From Paralithodes platypus (taxonomy: Eukaryota; Arthropoda; Malacostraca; Decapoda; Lithodidae), in assembly GCA_032716605.1 (NCBI GenBank), contig CM064539.1, positions 2,985,550 through 3,049,549 of the forward strand: a DNA stretch of 64,000 nucleotides, read 5' to 3'. The translations under genes were made by a program, and so were the position numbers. Position 1 is the first letter of the stretch. Every line of letters starts with the position of its first letter. Of this stretch, positions 50,688 through 61,260 are shown one piece after another. Under the pieces are notes generated by a model. The model did no database searches and was not told the DNA's origin. It was given only the letters and a program-made list of their open reading frames with translations.

Positions 50688-50901
50688 TTAACCCTTTGAA
50701 GCTCTGATGCGTTTTAGCAGTATATTTTGGCTATCATTAGACGATTTTAGGCAGCTTAGGAAGTATCTGTGGGTATTAAAAGGGTAAATACTATCTCAAT
50801 CCACCCTTTGACTTCCATATACCGTTACTAATCTGAATACAATCATCTATTAGTAGCCAGAACACAGAACAGAAACGCGTATTGGAGCTTGAAAGGGTTA
50901 A
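50688..50901. mobile_element. Family C2 MITE, inverted
   Basis: TTAACCCTTTGAAGCTCTGA to GTATTGGAGCTTGAAAGGG and TTAA. Confidence 0.92.
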
Positions 50902-51068
50902 GGTGATTTATTTTACAGTGTACGGTGTATTTAAGCGAGGGACTTTACTGTACATTCTAGGAGGTTGAGTCAATGCAATTTCCTGGTCTGGTTTTGACTT
51001 GTCAGTTTATACTTCACCCAACTCTTGCACTTTTGATCTCACCCAGGCACTGCTCATGTGATCGGAAG

Positions 51069-51281
51069 TTAACCCTTTCAAGCTCCAATACGCGTTTCTG
51101 TTCTGTTTCTGGCTACTATTAGACGATTTTAGTCAGATTAGTAACGGTATATTGAAGTCAAAGGGTTGATTGAAATAGTATTTACCCTTTTAATACCCAG
51201 AGATACTTCCTAAGCTCCATAAAATCGTCTAATTATAGCCAAAATAAACTTCTAAAACGCGTCAGAGCTGCAAAGGGTTAA
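51069..51281. mobile_element. Family C2 MITE
   Basis: TTAACCCTTTCAAGCTCCAA to GTCAGAGCTGCAAAGGGTTAA-type end. Opposite orientation to the copy 170 bp upstream. Confidence 0.92.
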
Positions 51282-51534
51282 CATCACATGTTAGGGGTGT
51301 GTGTGTGGGGAGGTGAGCAGAGAGGTGGGAGGGAAGGTTTGACCATGGTATAAATATTAGTCTCTTTACCATGGGTTTGACGGACTTAGGCACGAGCAAT
51401 GGGCACGATCACAGCCCAGGAGATTTCCTCTCAACATAGGGAAATTCTCCTTGCAATATTTAAATCTACCTTTCCTAGCATGTTCCACATGTTCGCACCC
51501 AGTCAGGAGACATCCTGATGACGTATACAGACTA
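51282..51534. other. Unassigned DNA
   Basis: A 91-codon minus frame covers part of it without any known domain. Its right end borders repeat L. Confidence 0.4.
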
Positions 51535-51610
51535 GACACACATAACAAAGCCACTCCAACAGCTTCCTCTCTCTCTCCAACACCCCTTCTCCCCTCTCTA
51601 CACTCTTTCA
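51535..51610. repeat. Repeat L, copy 2
   Basis: AAGCCACTCCAACAGCTTCC and a CT-rich tail, as at 1188-1259, here followed by AATAAAAAAACACAC. Confidence 0.75.
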
Positions 51611-52080
51611 ATAAAAAAACACACATACACAAGCTGTCCAAACGCTAATAACGCCTGTGCAAATATCTGGAGATTCCTACTCTGTGTACATTGCACATCA
51701 CAACCCTTAAGAACAACAATAACAAATCTGCATTTGTTTGAATAAATAAGATGGCTGGATACATCCTTTCCTTGACCTGAATAAAGTGTAAAGGATGGTG
51801 GCAGCAATTATTCTATCACATCTATTTTACATCTACCAATCTACCAGAGAAGATTGTGTGTAATCATGTTCCCCTCTCTCCCTTGATCTGCTATCTGCCC
51901 TGTTAGTCTCCTTCGTTCTTGCTTGCTTGCTTGCGCTCTCTCTCTCTCTCCCTCTCTCCCCTGTGCCCCCCAAATTTATCCGGTCCGCTGCTCCCTCCCT
52001 CCCCATCTATCCCGCAGTACCCCCGCCATAACCAAGACTCAACATTATATACCCTTTTGTAGACAGACAGTGGACAACTC
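51611..52080. other. Unassigned DNA
   Basis: (TTGC)n and (CT)n near 51920-51950. No gene recognised. Confidence 0.4.
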
Positions 52081-52170
52081 TGAAGGGGACAGTGGCTATT
52101 TTGGGGTGTATTTATTTATATATTAATTTGTTCTTTAGTTTGCTCGCTAGACCTTCATCAGGCTTATACT
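52081..52170 (-). mobile_element. Family B2 terminal fragment
   Basis: AAGGGGACAGTGGCTATTTT, then CTCGCTAGACCTTCATCAGG, matching the B2 end at 20650-20720. Confidence 0.65.
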
Positions 52171-53164
52171 ATATATGTTAATTTATATATGCTAATCTAT
52201 ATATACATATATTGTTTTTGTTTAGAGACTTAGTATTACAACATTAAGTAGCCTTCTTATCGTATCCCTATTAGTCGCATGGTTCATATCATTGCTTCCC
52301 TGCAAAGATAACTAGTAATAAGTAAATGTCAGCGTTCATATAAGGGTATATAATGACGATGTAGGGTTTAGGTCAAAAGGATTTTTTAAACATTCATTCT
52401 CCAATTTTCTCTCTTGATGTACGAACAAAATATTCATCTTCAAGACTGAGCAAAGTTTAACTGTAAATTTGTGTTTATTGTTCCATTATTTAAGTAATTT
52501 CTGTTTTACTTTAATTATATTTGTTAAAATTGAGAAATAAATTGAAACTCTACATGTAGTTAACAACTGCGATAATATGTATATATAGAAACCGGGAAAT
52601 TAAATGGGAAATTATTCACAAGCAGTATTAGCCTTTGTAGAGAAACAATAATTTACCAATTAAAGATTACACAACCGAAATTGAAATACGTGAATCATAA
52701 TACCACTATAGAATGCCACTTTACACACTATACTAAGTCTTATATTCCATGAACCAGAGGGAACATCTGTGCATTATATTCGTAAATGGTAAATATTTAT
52801 AATTATAAAGAAGACCCATGTTTTCAATGTTGTGAAGATACTATTTTGAAGTTTATCCATCGTTAAATAATTCCAAAATAATTTAGTAGTGTTTTCATGC
52901 ATTTTACGCTGATAATATGCCGTCTCACTGGTCACGCGAAGTTCCCGAACCTCTCAGGATTTTAATTATTCAAACATCCTCATCAGGATCGATATATGAA
53001 AGATTTTTTTTTGTTATTAAATTACATAATAGTTTTAATATTAATGTATGCAACTATCATCAATAAATCTAGCTATATAAATAATATTGTTTAAAGCTGG
53101 TACTGTTTACTTCAACACTACGCAACTATTGAAGGGTCCTAACATGCTCACCCTAACACACACC
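52171..53164. other. Unassigned AT-rich DNA
   Basis: About 1 kb with no open frame of note, no tandem repeat and no family seen elsewhere here. Probably non-repetitive spacer or old repeats. Confidence 0.5.
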
Positions 53165-53315
53165 CATTCCTGTTGGTGGTGTAATGGTTTAGGTGCTTAT
53201 GTTCTGGGTGTGGTGTCCCGAGTTCGAATCCCGGGAGGACCATATGCTTTCATTAGTTTATTCAAGTACATTGGGGTTTGTAATTGATGATTAATATTAA
53301 TAACGGGGTGTTACT
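53165..53315 (+). mobile_element. tRNA-derived SINE3, full copy
   Basis: Head with box A-like GTGTAATGGTTTAGGTGC and box B AGTTCGAATCC inside the stem CCCG...CGGG. Body TTATTCAAGTACATTGGGG and GATGATTAATATTAATAACG. Confidence 0.85.
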
Positions 53316-53907
53316 TATGTATAATCTTCGTTAACGATAAGTGCCACAACTTCAAAAGCATTATGCATTGTGAAAACTATGAAAGATCAATGAACTTTTA
53401 TTAGTAACTGTACATATTCGTAATATCTCGGGATCAGGCTTATGGACTATTTGTATATTTATTTTCACCTGGTAAAACATTTAATCAATTAGCCGTTGAT
53501 TTCTCGTTACTTATTGGCAAAATGTAAAACTACCATGTCTCTGCATCATATTATTGCCATGTTTTCATATAATATACAACATAGTTTACTCCACAATTGT
53601 CGTTTATGAATTAAAATGTAAAACTTGCAAACTGAACAAACCAAAACTAGGACAAAGACAATATAAAGGCAAAATAATTTATCAACATCGCTATGTGGAA
53701 ACAACGCTTACTAAAATAAAATTTATGAAATAAAAGAACACGAGTTATCAAGATGGCAACATGGGAAAATTATCGTGATCTGAAGAAAAAAATAAAGCAT
53801 ATATATAATAACGAGTTGTCCGATAACCGTGTACTAAAGGGGGACAACTGGGATTTACCTCGCCATACCTTGCTCTAATGTTTCCTCACCTCCTGTCTCG
53901 ACCTTCC
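53316..53907. other. Unassigned AT-rich DNA
   Basis: No gene recognised. Confidence 0.45.
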
Positions 53908-53972
53908 TAACACCCTCCCAACCTCTTCCGCCACCCCCTATACCTCAATCTCAGACCCCATAGCAACTTTAG
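53908..53972. repeat. Interspersed unit U, copy 1
   Basis: TAACACCCTCCCAACCTCTT, CCTCAATCTCAGACCCCATA, ending AGCAACTTTAG. Also at 54648 and 55164, each time followed by a TTAA element. Confidence 0.93.
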
Positions 53973-54222
53973 GGAACATGGGTTGCTTTTCTACACCTCC
54001 TTTTCCCTCATATTTACCTCCAATAGTTTTCAGATTTTAAGGTGATTGCCCCATTAGTTTGTTGATTTTAAGACCATTCGCCCCATTTCTCTGTCAATAT
54101 TAAGACATTTCGTGCTATTTAGGTGTCGATATTTTTCCTGGCGAACGCTAGTGAGCCTGTAATTTGGAAGAACTGGCCTTCGGCCGGAACATTTTGCTAC
54201 CGAAAAATGTACAATCAGTCTA
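53973..54222 (+). mobile_element. Family B2 element, right part lost
   Basis: CTCATATTTACCTCCAATAG, GGCGAACGCTAGTGAGCC, CTGGCCTTCGGCCGG, GCTACCGAAAAATGTACAA, then broken into a D fragment. Confidence 0.87.
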
Positions 54223-54319
54223 GTTTCCGATACCAATGCAAAATATTCCAGAAATGATGCCAGAAAAATGTTGACCATCGAATGTTGACTATAAAAGCTC
54301 CCGTGTGATACCGGCTTAA
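54222..54319. mobile_element. Family D MITE, partial
   Basis: TAGTTTCCGATACCAATGCA to CGTGTGATACCGGC and TTAA, inverse of the left half of D. Confidence 0.82.
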
Positions 54320-54651
54320 GGGGAGATATCCACTTGAGGGATTTTTTTCTTGACTCCTTTCTCCCTCATGTTTAGCCCCATTGCTTTTCTAATTTTAAGC
54401 TGTTCGCCCCTTTATTTTGACGATTTTAAGAACTTTCGACCCATTTCTGTCAATTTTAAGACCTTTAGTGCCATTTAGGTGTCGATTTTATCCTGGCGAG
54501 CGATAGCGAGCCTGTTATTTAAGAGGAACCGGCTTTAAGCCGGGACATTTTTCTACCGAAAAATGTACAAATTTATCTTGAAAGGGGCGCAAGGGGGTAT
54601 AATTTCAAGCTTGATGGAAGTCTAGGAAACACACTAAAAACCTCCCCTTAA
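54316..54651 (+). mobile_element. Family B element, full length
   Basis: TTAAGGGGAGATATCC to AAACCTCCCCTTAA. The hairpin here is the perfect palindrome CCGGCTTTAAGCCGG. Confidence 0.94.
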
Positions 54652-54712
54652 CACCCTTCCAACCTGTTCCGCCACCCCATATACCTCAACCTCCGCCCCA
54701 TAGCAACTTTAA
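54648..54712. repeat. Interspersed unit U, copy 2 (TTAA to TTAA)
   Basis: TTAACACCCTTCCAACCTGT to CATAGCAACTTTAA, 65 bp. Confidence 0.95.
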
Positions 54713-54798
54713 GGGAGCCCACCTCGCTTGTTTTCTCTTTCTCTCCCTCTCTCTTTGGCTTGTATCCATTCGGCCCCATTCAGCCTACTATTTTAATG
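54709..54798 (-). mobile_element. Family A foldback element, left arm only
   Basis: TTAAGGGAGCCCACCTCGC to CAGCCTACTATTTTAA. It stops at an internal TTAA where B2 is inserted; no right part follows. Confidence 0.88.
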
Positions 54799-55166
54799 GG
54801 AGATGGGCTTATTTAATTGCTCTTTTATTTATCTGTTTATTATTTGTCTAGTTCCCTCCCTAGACCTCCATCAAATTAAAAAAAAAAAACATCCATTAGA
54901 TCCCCCTTCTAGATTAATTTTTAAAAAATTCGGTAGAAAAATTTCCCGGCCGAAGACCGGTTCTTCCAACATTACAGGCTCACTATCGTTCGCCAGGGAA
55001 ACAATCGACACTTAAATAGCACGAAAGGTATAAATATTGACGAAGATATGGGGCGAAAGTTCTTAAAATCGACTAACTAATGGGGCAAACATCTTAACAT
55101 CTGAAAACTATTGGGGCTAAACATGAGGGAGAAAGTGGTCCAGAAAACCGGCCCATACCCCCCTAA
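54795..55166 (-). mobile_element. Family B2 element, full length
   Basis: TTAATGGGAGATGGGC to CCCATACCCCCCTAA. Core CCGGCCGAAGACCGG. Confidence 0.9.
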
Positions 55167-55230
55167 CCCCCCCCCCCCCCCAACCTCTTCCGCCACCCCC
55201 TACCTCAATCTCAGACCCATAGCAACTTAA
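55164..55230. repeat. Interspersed unit U, copy 3
   Basis: TAA, a C run of about 20, AACCTCTTCCGCCACCCCC, CCTCAATCTCAGACCCATAG, ending CAACTTAA. Confidence 0.93.
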
Positions 55231-55611
55231 AGGAGCCCACCTCGTTTATTTTCTCTTTCTCTCCCTCTCTCTTTGGCTTGTATCCATTCGGCTCCTTTCA
55301 TCCAACTGTTTTCAGACGTTTATCCCCATTCAGGTGTCGATTTCATCCTGGCGAGCGATAGCGAGCCAGCATTGAATGGAGAAGTCCGGCTTCGCCGGAC
55401 ACATTTTTCTATCGAAAAATTTACAAATTTAGCTTGCTGTCAAAACAAAAATATATACTGTATATGGTGGCTCACTACTGCTCGCCAGGATATTATTGAC
55501 GTCTGGATGGGGGTAAACATCTTAAAACAGTAGGCTGAATGGGGCCGAATGGATACAAGCCAGAGAAAAAGAGAACAGGAGAAGAACAAAAAAGCAGGTC
55601 ACCCCCCTTAA
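55227..55611 (+). mobile_element. Family A foldback element, full length
   Basis: TTAAAGGAGCCCACCTCG to GGTCACCCCCCTTAA. Core CCGGCTTCGCCGG and CATTTTTCTATCGAAAAAT. Confidence 0.94.
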
Positions 55612-55682
55612 GTTTATGAACACGTTACAGATGGTAAGATGGTATTAACATTTAGCCTAAATTCGCCTCTTATATAATCACT

Positions 55683-55845
55683 AGGTCTTCTCCTGGGTGA
55701 CCTAGATGTGTGTGAATTTGTGTTTGGTTTTTGTGTGTTCATTGTTTTCTGTTGTGTTTTGTGTTGTTCCTACTCTGGCTCTGTCTTGAGGCGGCCACCC
55801 CCCAAAAAAGAAAAAGAAATAGGAAAAGCGGGGATTGGGCTTGAG
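55683..55845 (+). mobile_element. Retroposon 3' end M, copy 4
   Basis: GTCTTCTCCTGGGTGACCTA, CTCTGTCTTGAGGCGGCC, GCGGGGATTGGGCTTGAG. Confidence 0.83.
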
Positions 55846-55848
55846 TAT

Positions 55849-55897
<49 letters not shown>
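55846..55897. repeat. (GATA)n tail of M copy 4
   Basis: About 12 GATA units directly after the M 3' end. M copy 3 also ends in GATA, so the tail is probably characteristic of the element. Confidence 0.93.
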
Positions 55898-56068
55898 AGT
55901 AAAGTGAGATTTGATACAGCGAGGCTTCAAGCATAATCTAATAATATCATATATTTTCATTGTTTAATCTGAGGTTGACCTCCTCTGCAATATGAATACA
56001 TTTCCGAGTGAAATTGCTTACATAAACGTTCATGACGTGAAAGTTTCTAATCTCCATTTCATTTTACA
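55898..56068. other. Unassigned DNA
   Basis: No feature seen. Confidence 0.4.
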
Positions 56069-56088
56069 CTCAGCTTGTTTAAGGGGAG

Positions 56089-56405
56089 ATCTCCACTTGA
56101 GGGATTTTTTTCTTGACCCCTTTCTCGCTCATGTTAAGCCCCATTGCTTTTGATATTATAAAACGTTTGCCCCATTAGTTTAGCGATTTTAAGAACTTTC
56201 ACCCCATATTAAGACCTTTTGTGCAATTCAGGTGTCGATTTTATCCTGGCGAGCGATAACGAGCCTGTAATTTAAGAGGAACCGGCCTTCGGCCTGGACA
56301 TTTTTCTACCGAAAAATGTACAAATTTATCTTGAAAAGGACTCAAGGGGGTGTAATTTTAAGTTTGATAGAGGTCTAGGGAACAAACTAAATACCTCCCC
56401 TTTAG
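56089..56405 (+). mobile_element. Family B element, full length
   Basis: TTAAGGGGAGATCTCC to ATACCTCCCCTTTAG. Core CCGGCCTTCGGCCTGG and CATTTTTCTACCGAAAAATG. Confidence 0.93.
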
Positions 56406-57270
56406 GGGTCCCACCTCGCTTGTTTTCTCTTTCTCTCCCTCTCTCTTTGGCTTGTATGCATTCGGCCCCATTCAGCCTACTGTTTTAAGACGTTTACCCC
56501 TAGGGGAGGTGTGGCAGAGTGGTCTTGCCACTGGACTGGTAATCCAATGGACCCGGGTTCGAATCCCAATATGTCAATGGGAAGATATTATTGGGATGGA
56601 ATTTGTGCTGTACCTAGTTTCAGTGCATTACCACAGCACACCGAAATGCCAAAAAAATACCCTAATTGTTCCCTGATTAAATAGCATTGTATGAATATTC
56701 CCATATTCAAAATATGTTACAGGGGGGCAATGCCTAGCGAGTTAATTGCTCAATAGGTGGCGTTCTGAGAGTGAGGGTCCGAGTGTGGGGGATGAGACTG
56801 TGAAGCACAGAGGTGAAGCGGCTTCAGAGATGGAATTGCTCCGAGCCGGGGTGCTTCCCATGTCTCACTTCCTAGACTGGAACAAGACCTCAGGGCCTCA
56901 CCGTGTTCAGCGGTGTAGTGTAAAGGCTCTCAGCCTATGCCCGAGAGGGAGTAGTTGGGATATAGAAAAAAAAAATAAAAATCCAAGTGTCAATATTTTC
57001 CTGGCGAGCGGTAGCGAGCCAGCATATATATTTTTTGTTTTGAAAGCAAGCTAAATTTGTAAAATTTTCGATAGAAAAATGTCTCTGGCGAAGCCGGATT
57101 TCTCCATACAATGCTGGCTCGCTATCGCTCGCCAGAGAGAAATCGACACCTGGATGGGAATAACAGTCTTAAAAGAGGTGGCTGAATGGGGCCGAATGGA
57201 TACAAGCCCGGGAAAGAGAGAAAAGGAGAGAAAGATAAAAAAAAAAAAAAAAACGGTAACGCCTCCTTAA
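56402..57270 (-). mobile_element. Family A foldback element split by SINE2
   Basis: Left part 56402-56510 (CCCACCTCGC, GGCTTGTATGCATTCGG) and right part 56983-57270 (CAATATTTTCCTGGCGAGCG, ending GCCTCCTTAA). The two parts fit together when the SINE is removed. Confidence 0.9.
56511..56982 (+). mobile_element. tRNA-derived SINE2, full length, inserted in A
   Basis: GGGGAGGTGTGGCAGAGTGG, GGACCCGGGTTCGAATCCC, a body ending TATGCCCGAGAGGGAGTAG and an A-rich tail. Same organisation as 30046-30545. Confidence 0.9.
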
Positions 57271-57291
57271 TCTTACACTCCGTTTGTTTAA
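57267..57291. repeat. Short TTAA-bounded unit, copied from 56069-56092
   Basis: TTAATCTTACACTCCGTTTG then TTTAA. Left copy TTTACACTCAGCTTGTTTAA. Confidence 0.75.
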
Positions 57292-57407
57292 GGGGTAGTG
57301 CTTGGTTTTTGGGTTATATATTTATTTATTTATTTATTTATTTAATACAAAAAAACCTAGACCTCTTTTCAAGATAAATGTGTACATTTTTCGGTAGAAA
57401 AATGTAA
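57288..57407 (-). mobile_element. Family B2 terminal fragment
   Basis: TTAAGGGGTAGTGC, (ATTT)n, CCTAGACCTCTTTTCAAG, ATTTTTCGGTAGAAAAATG, stops before the GC hairpin. Confidence 0.8.
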
Positions 57408-57608
57408 CTAACAGCAGTCCCTTCTCTGTTTCCTCTTACTGTTTCTATCCTAATTTCCAAGGAAGAAAGATAAAGTTTTGCAATATTCACAGTATTTTTC
57501 CGTCTAGAATACTACCTTTCTTTCAGTAAAACTGATCTTTTCATCGCTGGGACTTAGGTTTATGAAGTAATTAACAGCAGTCCCTTCTCTGTTTCCTCTT
57601 ACTAAGTC
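57408..57608. repeat. Direct repeat pair of about 38 bp
   Basis: ACAGCAGTCCCTTCTCTGTT followed by TCCTCTTACT at 57411 and again at 57572. GCTGGGACTTAG (57546) and CTAAGTCCCAG (57602) form an inverted pair inside. Nature unknown. Confidence 0.7.
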
Positions 57609-57929
57609 CCAGAACAGAAAGGAAAGGATATGCCGAAGTAGTTAAAGCTTTGGCAGTAATAGGTGACGGATATTGGAAAACTTTGTAAGATATGATATTC
57701 ATTGATGATAAAATATACAGGAAGAGAAGGAAGAAATAAGAAAGTAATACGAGGAAAATGTATTAGATTAATGTGTATGTTAATTGGTGATAATTAATTA
57801 TACGTGACAGAAGGTTGGGAAAGGAGGCAAAGTATAAACAAATATGAGAAGTGGTTAAGTGAAATAAGTAGAATAATGGAATATATAATGGATACTGATA
57901 TGAAGAGTTAATAACTTGTTCAACATCTA

Positions 57930-58600
57930 GAGGAAAAGATAATTGTTAAGGATTAACAGCATGGCTTTCGAAATACGTTTGTGTCTGACAAATCTTCTTG
58001 ACTCTTTCCATGACATTGTTAACAAGCATGATGAAAGAAAATCCGTGTACATTATATAACTTAATTTCGAAAAACAACTTTCACAAAGGTCTTTTAATCA
58101 AATTAAAAGCCCATGGCATACAAGGGTACATTCTACATTGATTTGAACAATGGCTAACTGGACGTATGCAATGAATAGTAATAAATAGCAGAGACTCTGC
58201 AAAAATGTCACAAGTGGTGTGCCTCAGGGATCAGTGCTTGGACCTGTACCTTTCTTATTATTTATTAACAACATTGATGATGGTCTCATTTGTACGATTT
58301 CAAAATTTGTAGATAATACAAATATTGCAAACACATAAGTTCATTCATCGCATGATCAAAAAATTCAAAAATTATTTATATAAATGATCAAACTGGGCTA
58401 ACATCTCACAAATGAATTTAAATACTGGTAAATGTAAAGTACTCCACATAGGCATCAGGAATCATAAGGTAAATAATTCAATGCATGGAAATCAACTCAA
58501 AAGCACCGACAAAGAAATAGATTTACGAGTATTAATATCAAATAATATAATACCCAGTGAAGTATTTAAGAAAGGGAAACAAAAATGAATGACAAATATA
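57930..58600 (+). pseudogene. CR1-like LINE reverse transcriptase pseudogene
   Basis: With frame changes and stops one can read a reverse transcriptase: KCLTNLLD-like, then FEKAFDKVPHKR-like, RLLIKLKAHGIQ-like, SQVV-GVPQGSVLGP-like, and KFVDNTNIAN where an active enzyme has F-A-D-D. The second catalytic aspartate is replaced by Asn. Residues quoted as -like are inferred from the frames. Ends near NTGKCKVLHIGIRNHK. An old, dead copy, separate from LINE G. Confidence 0.8.
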
Positions 58601-58662
58601 TTGACTTCAATGGCAGGTCATTTGAATACAAATACAAGTATTCTTCGATCTACCCATCTATT

Positions 58663-58760
58663 GACAGACGCCGTGATCCCTGAAGGGGTGGCCACGAACG
58701 AAACGCGCCCATGCACCCACAACCCTTTTCCACTGTTGCACCCTGTCCCGCACTTCTTCA
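58663..58760 (-). pseudogene. LINE C-terminal fragment J, copy 2
   Basis: GACGCCGTGATCCCTGAAGG, GGTGGCCACGAACGAAAC match the end of 25133-25324, coding FVATPSG-type residues on the minus strand. Only about 50 bp are clearly shared. Confidence 0.65.
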
Positions 58761-58880
58761 TCCATACTTCCATCTTTACTTAACACACTGCTCAAATATT
58801 ATTCTTACCTTAGAACATTTACTGGTTTGTCCTCACTTAGATTACTGTATTAAGTTCTGATCCACTTATTGCCACAAAAA

Positions 58881-58942
<62 letters not shown>

Positions 58943-59059
58943 AGTATATATACACACATTAATTTTTCAACACATTTGATGTCATCCTGTTTCTTGCAGC
59001 GAACATTTTCCACACATTTTTCATGCCATGTCTATACCACACAGGTTAGGTAGATTAGC
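58761..59059. repeat. AT-rich DNA with (AT)n
   Basis: (AT)n at 58884-58940, about 28 units. No gene. Confidence 0.85.
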
Positions 59060-59130
59060 TATAAACAAACCTAGTAAGGTTCAATAGGACTGTTGCTGCT
59101 TGTTTTCCTCTGTACTCCTTCGTTCTCTCT
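59060..59130 (+). mobile_element. Retroposon 3' end H, short copy
   Basis: CAATAGGACTGTTGCTGCTT, TTCCTCTGTACTCCTTCG, then (CT)n. Confidence 0.65.
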
Positions 59131-59214
59131 CTCTCTCTCTCTCCCTCTGCAGCTGACGCCAGAAGCCCTCGTGAAATATGAGCCAAATCTGCCGTAAAAA
59201 TTCAGCCCGAGATG

Positions 59215-60597
59215 TGTTTGTGAGGGAGTCTGTAGGGGAGGGGGAGAAAAGGGGAAGACAGTGTGGAGAGGGGGGGGGAAAAAAAGGGGGGGGGGAAAGA
59301 TAGGGAGGGGGAAGATAGGGAGGGGGAAGGGAGGGAGGGAGAAAGATAGGGAGGGGGAAGATAGGGAGAGGGAAGATAGGGAGGGGGAAGATAGGGAGAG
59401 GGTAGGGAGGGGAAGATAAGGAGGGGGAAGATAGGGAGGGGGAAGATAGGAGGGGGAAATATAGGGAGGGGGAAGATAGGGAGGGGGAAGATAGGGAGGG
59501 GGAAGATGATAGGGAGGGGGAGAGAGATAGGGAAGGGGAGATAGGGGGAAGATAGGGAGGGGAAGATAGGGAGGGGGGAAGATAGGGAGAGGGAAGATAG
59601 GGAGGAGGAAGATAGGGGAGGGGGAAGATAGGGAGGGGGAAGAAGATAGGGAGGGGGAAGATAGGGAGGAAATATAGGGAGAGGGAAGATAGGGAGGGGG
59701 AGATAGGGGAAGGGAGGGGAAGAAGATAGGGAGGGGGAAGAAGATAGGGAGAGGGAAGATAGGGAGGAGGGAAGATGGGAGAGGGAAGATAGGGAGGGGG
59801 AATATAGGGAGAGGGAAGATAGGGAGGGGGAAGATAGGGAGGGGGAAGATAGGGAGAGGGAAGATAGGGAGGGGGAAGATAGGGAGGGAGGAAGATAGGG
59901 AGGGGGAAGATAGGGAGGGGGAAGATAGGGAGGAGGAAGATAGGGAGGGGGAAGATAGGGAGGGGGAAGATAGGGAGAGGGAAGATAGGGAGGAGGAAGA
60001 TAGGGAGAGGGAAGATAGGGAGGGGGAATATAGGGAGAGGGAAGATAGGGAGAGGGAAGATAGGGAGGGGGAAGATAGGGAGGGGGAAGATAGGGAGAGG
60101 GGAAGATAGGGAGGAGGAAGATAGGGAGGGGAATATAGGGAGAGGGAAGATAGGAGGTGGAAAGATAGGGAGGGGAAGATAGAGAGAGGGAAGATAGGGA
60201 GGGGGAATATAGGGAGAGGGAAGATAGGGAGGGGGAAGATAGGGAGGGGGAAGATAGGGAGGGGGAAGAGAGGGGAAGATAGGGAGGGGGAAGATAGGGA
60301 GGGGGAAGAAGAAGGAGGGGGGGAGATAGGGAGGGGGAAGATAGGGAGGTGAAGATAGGGGGGGGGAAGATAGGGAGGAGGGAGATAGGAGGTGGGGAAG
60401 ATAGGGAAGGGGGAGATGGGAGGGGGAAGATAGGGAGGGGGGAGATAGGGAGGGGGAAGATAGGGAGGGGGAAGATAGGGAGGGGGAAGATAGGGAGGGG
60501 GAAGATAGGGAGGGGGAAGATAGGGAGGGGGAAGATAGGGAAGAGGAAGATAGGGAGGGGGAAGATAGGGAAGAGGAAGATAGGGACGGGGAAGAGA
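59215..60597. repeat. 15-bp polypurine minisatellite, about 90 units
   Basis: Unit GGGGGAAGATAGGGA with many small length changes. Almost no pyrimidine except one T per unit. It becomes most regular at 60420-60590, where the plus frame is open (GRGKI)n. A candidate for triplex or G-quadruplex DNA. Confidence 0.97.
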
Positions 60598-60598
60598 G

Positions 60599-60813
60599 TT
60601 AGCCCCTTCTGTACCGGCGACGTCTTTTTAGTATTATGTTAGCTATATTTAGACAATTTTGTGCAGTTTAAGAAGGATCTGTGGTTGTTAAAAGGGTTAT
60701 GTGAGATAGTTCGAAACATTTTAATTGCTAGAGGTCCTTTTTAAACTGCACAACATCGTCTAATACTAGCCAAAATAGAGTTAGAATGACGTAGACGGTA
60801 CAAAAGGGGTTAA
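60599..60813. mobile_element. Family C MITE inside polypurine DNA
   Basis: TTAGCCCCTTCTGTACCGGC to GACGGTACAAAAGGGGTTAA. Confidence 0.92.
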
Positions 60814-61260
60814 GGTAGATACTGATAAAGATGGGAATACAAAGTAGGGGGAGAAAAGAGAGGATAGCCACAGGGAGAGAATAGGAAGATAATGAAGGGG
60901 TGGGGGAAATATGGAGAGAAGGAAAGGGGGAATGGGAGTTAGAGAGGAATACAAGAAGATAGCTATATAGGGAGAGAACAGGATAATACTGAAGGGGTGG
61001 GACAAGTAATGGAGAAAAGGAAAGGGGGAAGGGAAGTGAAGGAGGAATAAATAAGTTGAATAAATGGGGTAGGTTAATCGGAGGAGAGGTGAGCAATATG
61101 GAAGGAGAGAGGAGAAAGGGAATTCAAGCAAGGGGTGGAGGAGGTTGGAAAGGAGAGAAAGACAATTAAGACGCTAAAGAGTTAAGATATATGAACTGTG
61201 GAAAGGGGGTTAATGGAGAGATGAAGTGGTGGAAGGCAGAAGGGAGAAGAGTAATGAAGG
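60814..61260. repeat. Purine-rich low-complexity DNA
   Basis: G and A rich with an imperfect duplication (GAAGGGGTGGG at 60894 and 60992). No gene. Confidence 0.75.

Noticed and set aside
52930..53005. Third hammerhead-type motif (CTGATGAG on the minus strand)
   Set aside because: No GAAA follows a closable stem.
53170..53245. tRNA gene on the plus strand
   Set aside because: The T arm is good, but the 3' body is shared with 49718 and the acceptor pairing is poor. SINE3 fits better.
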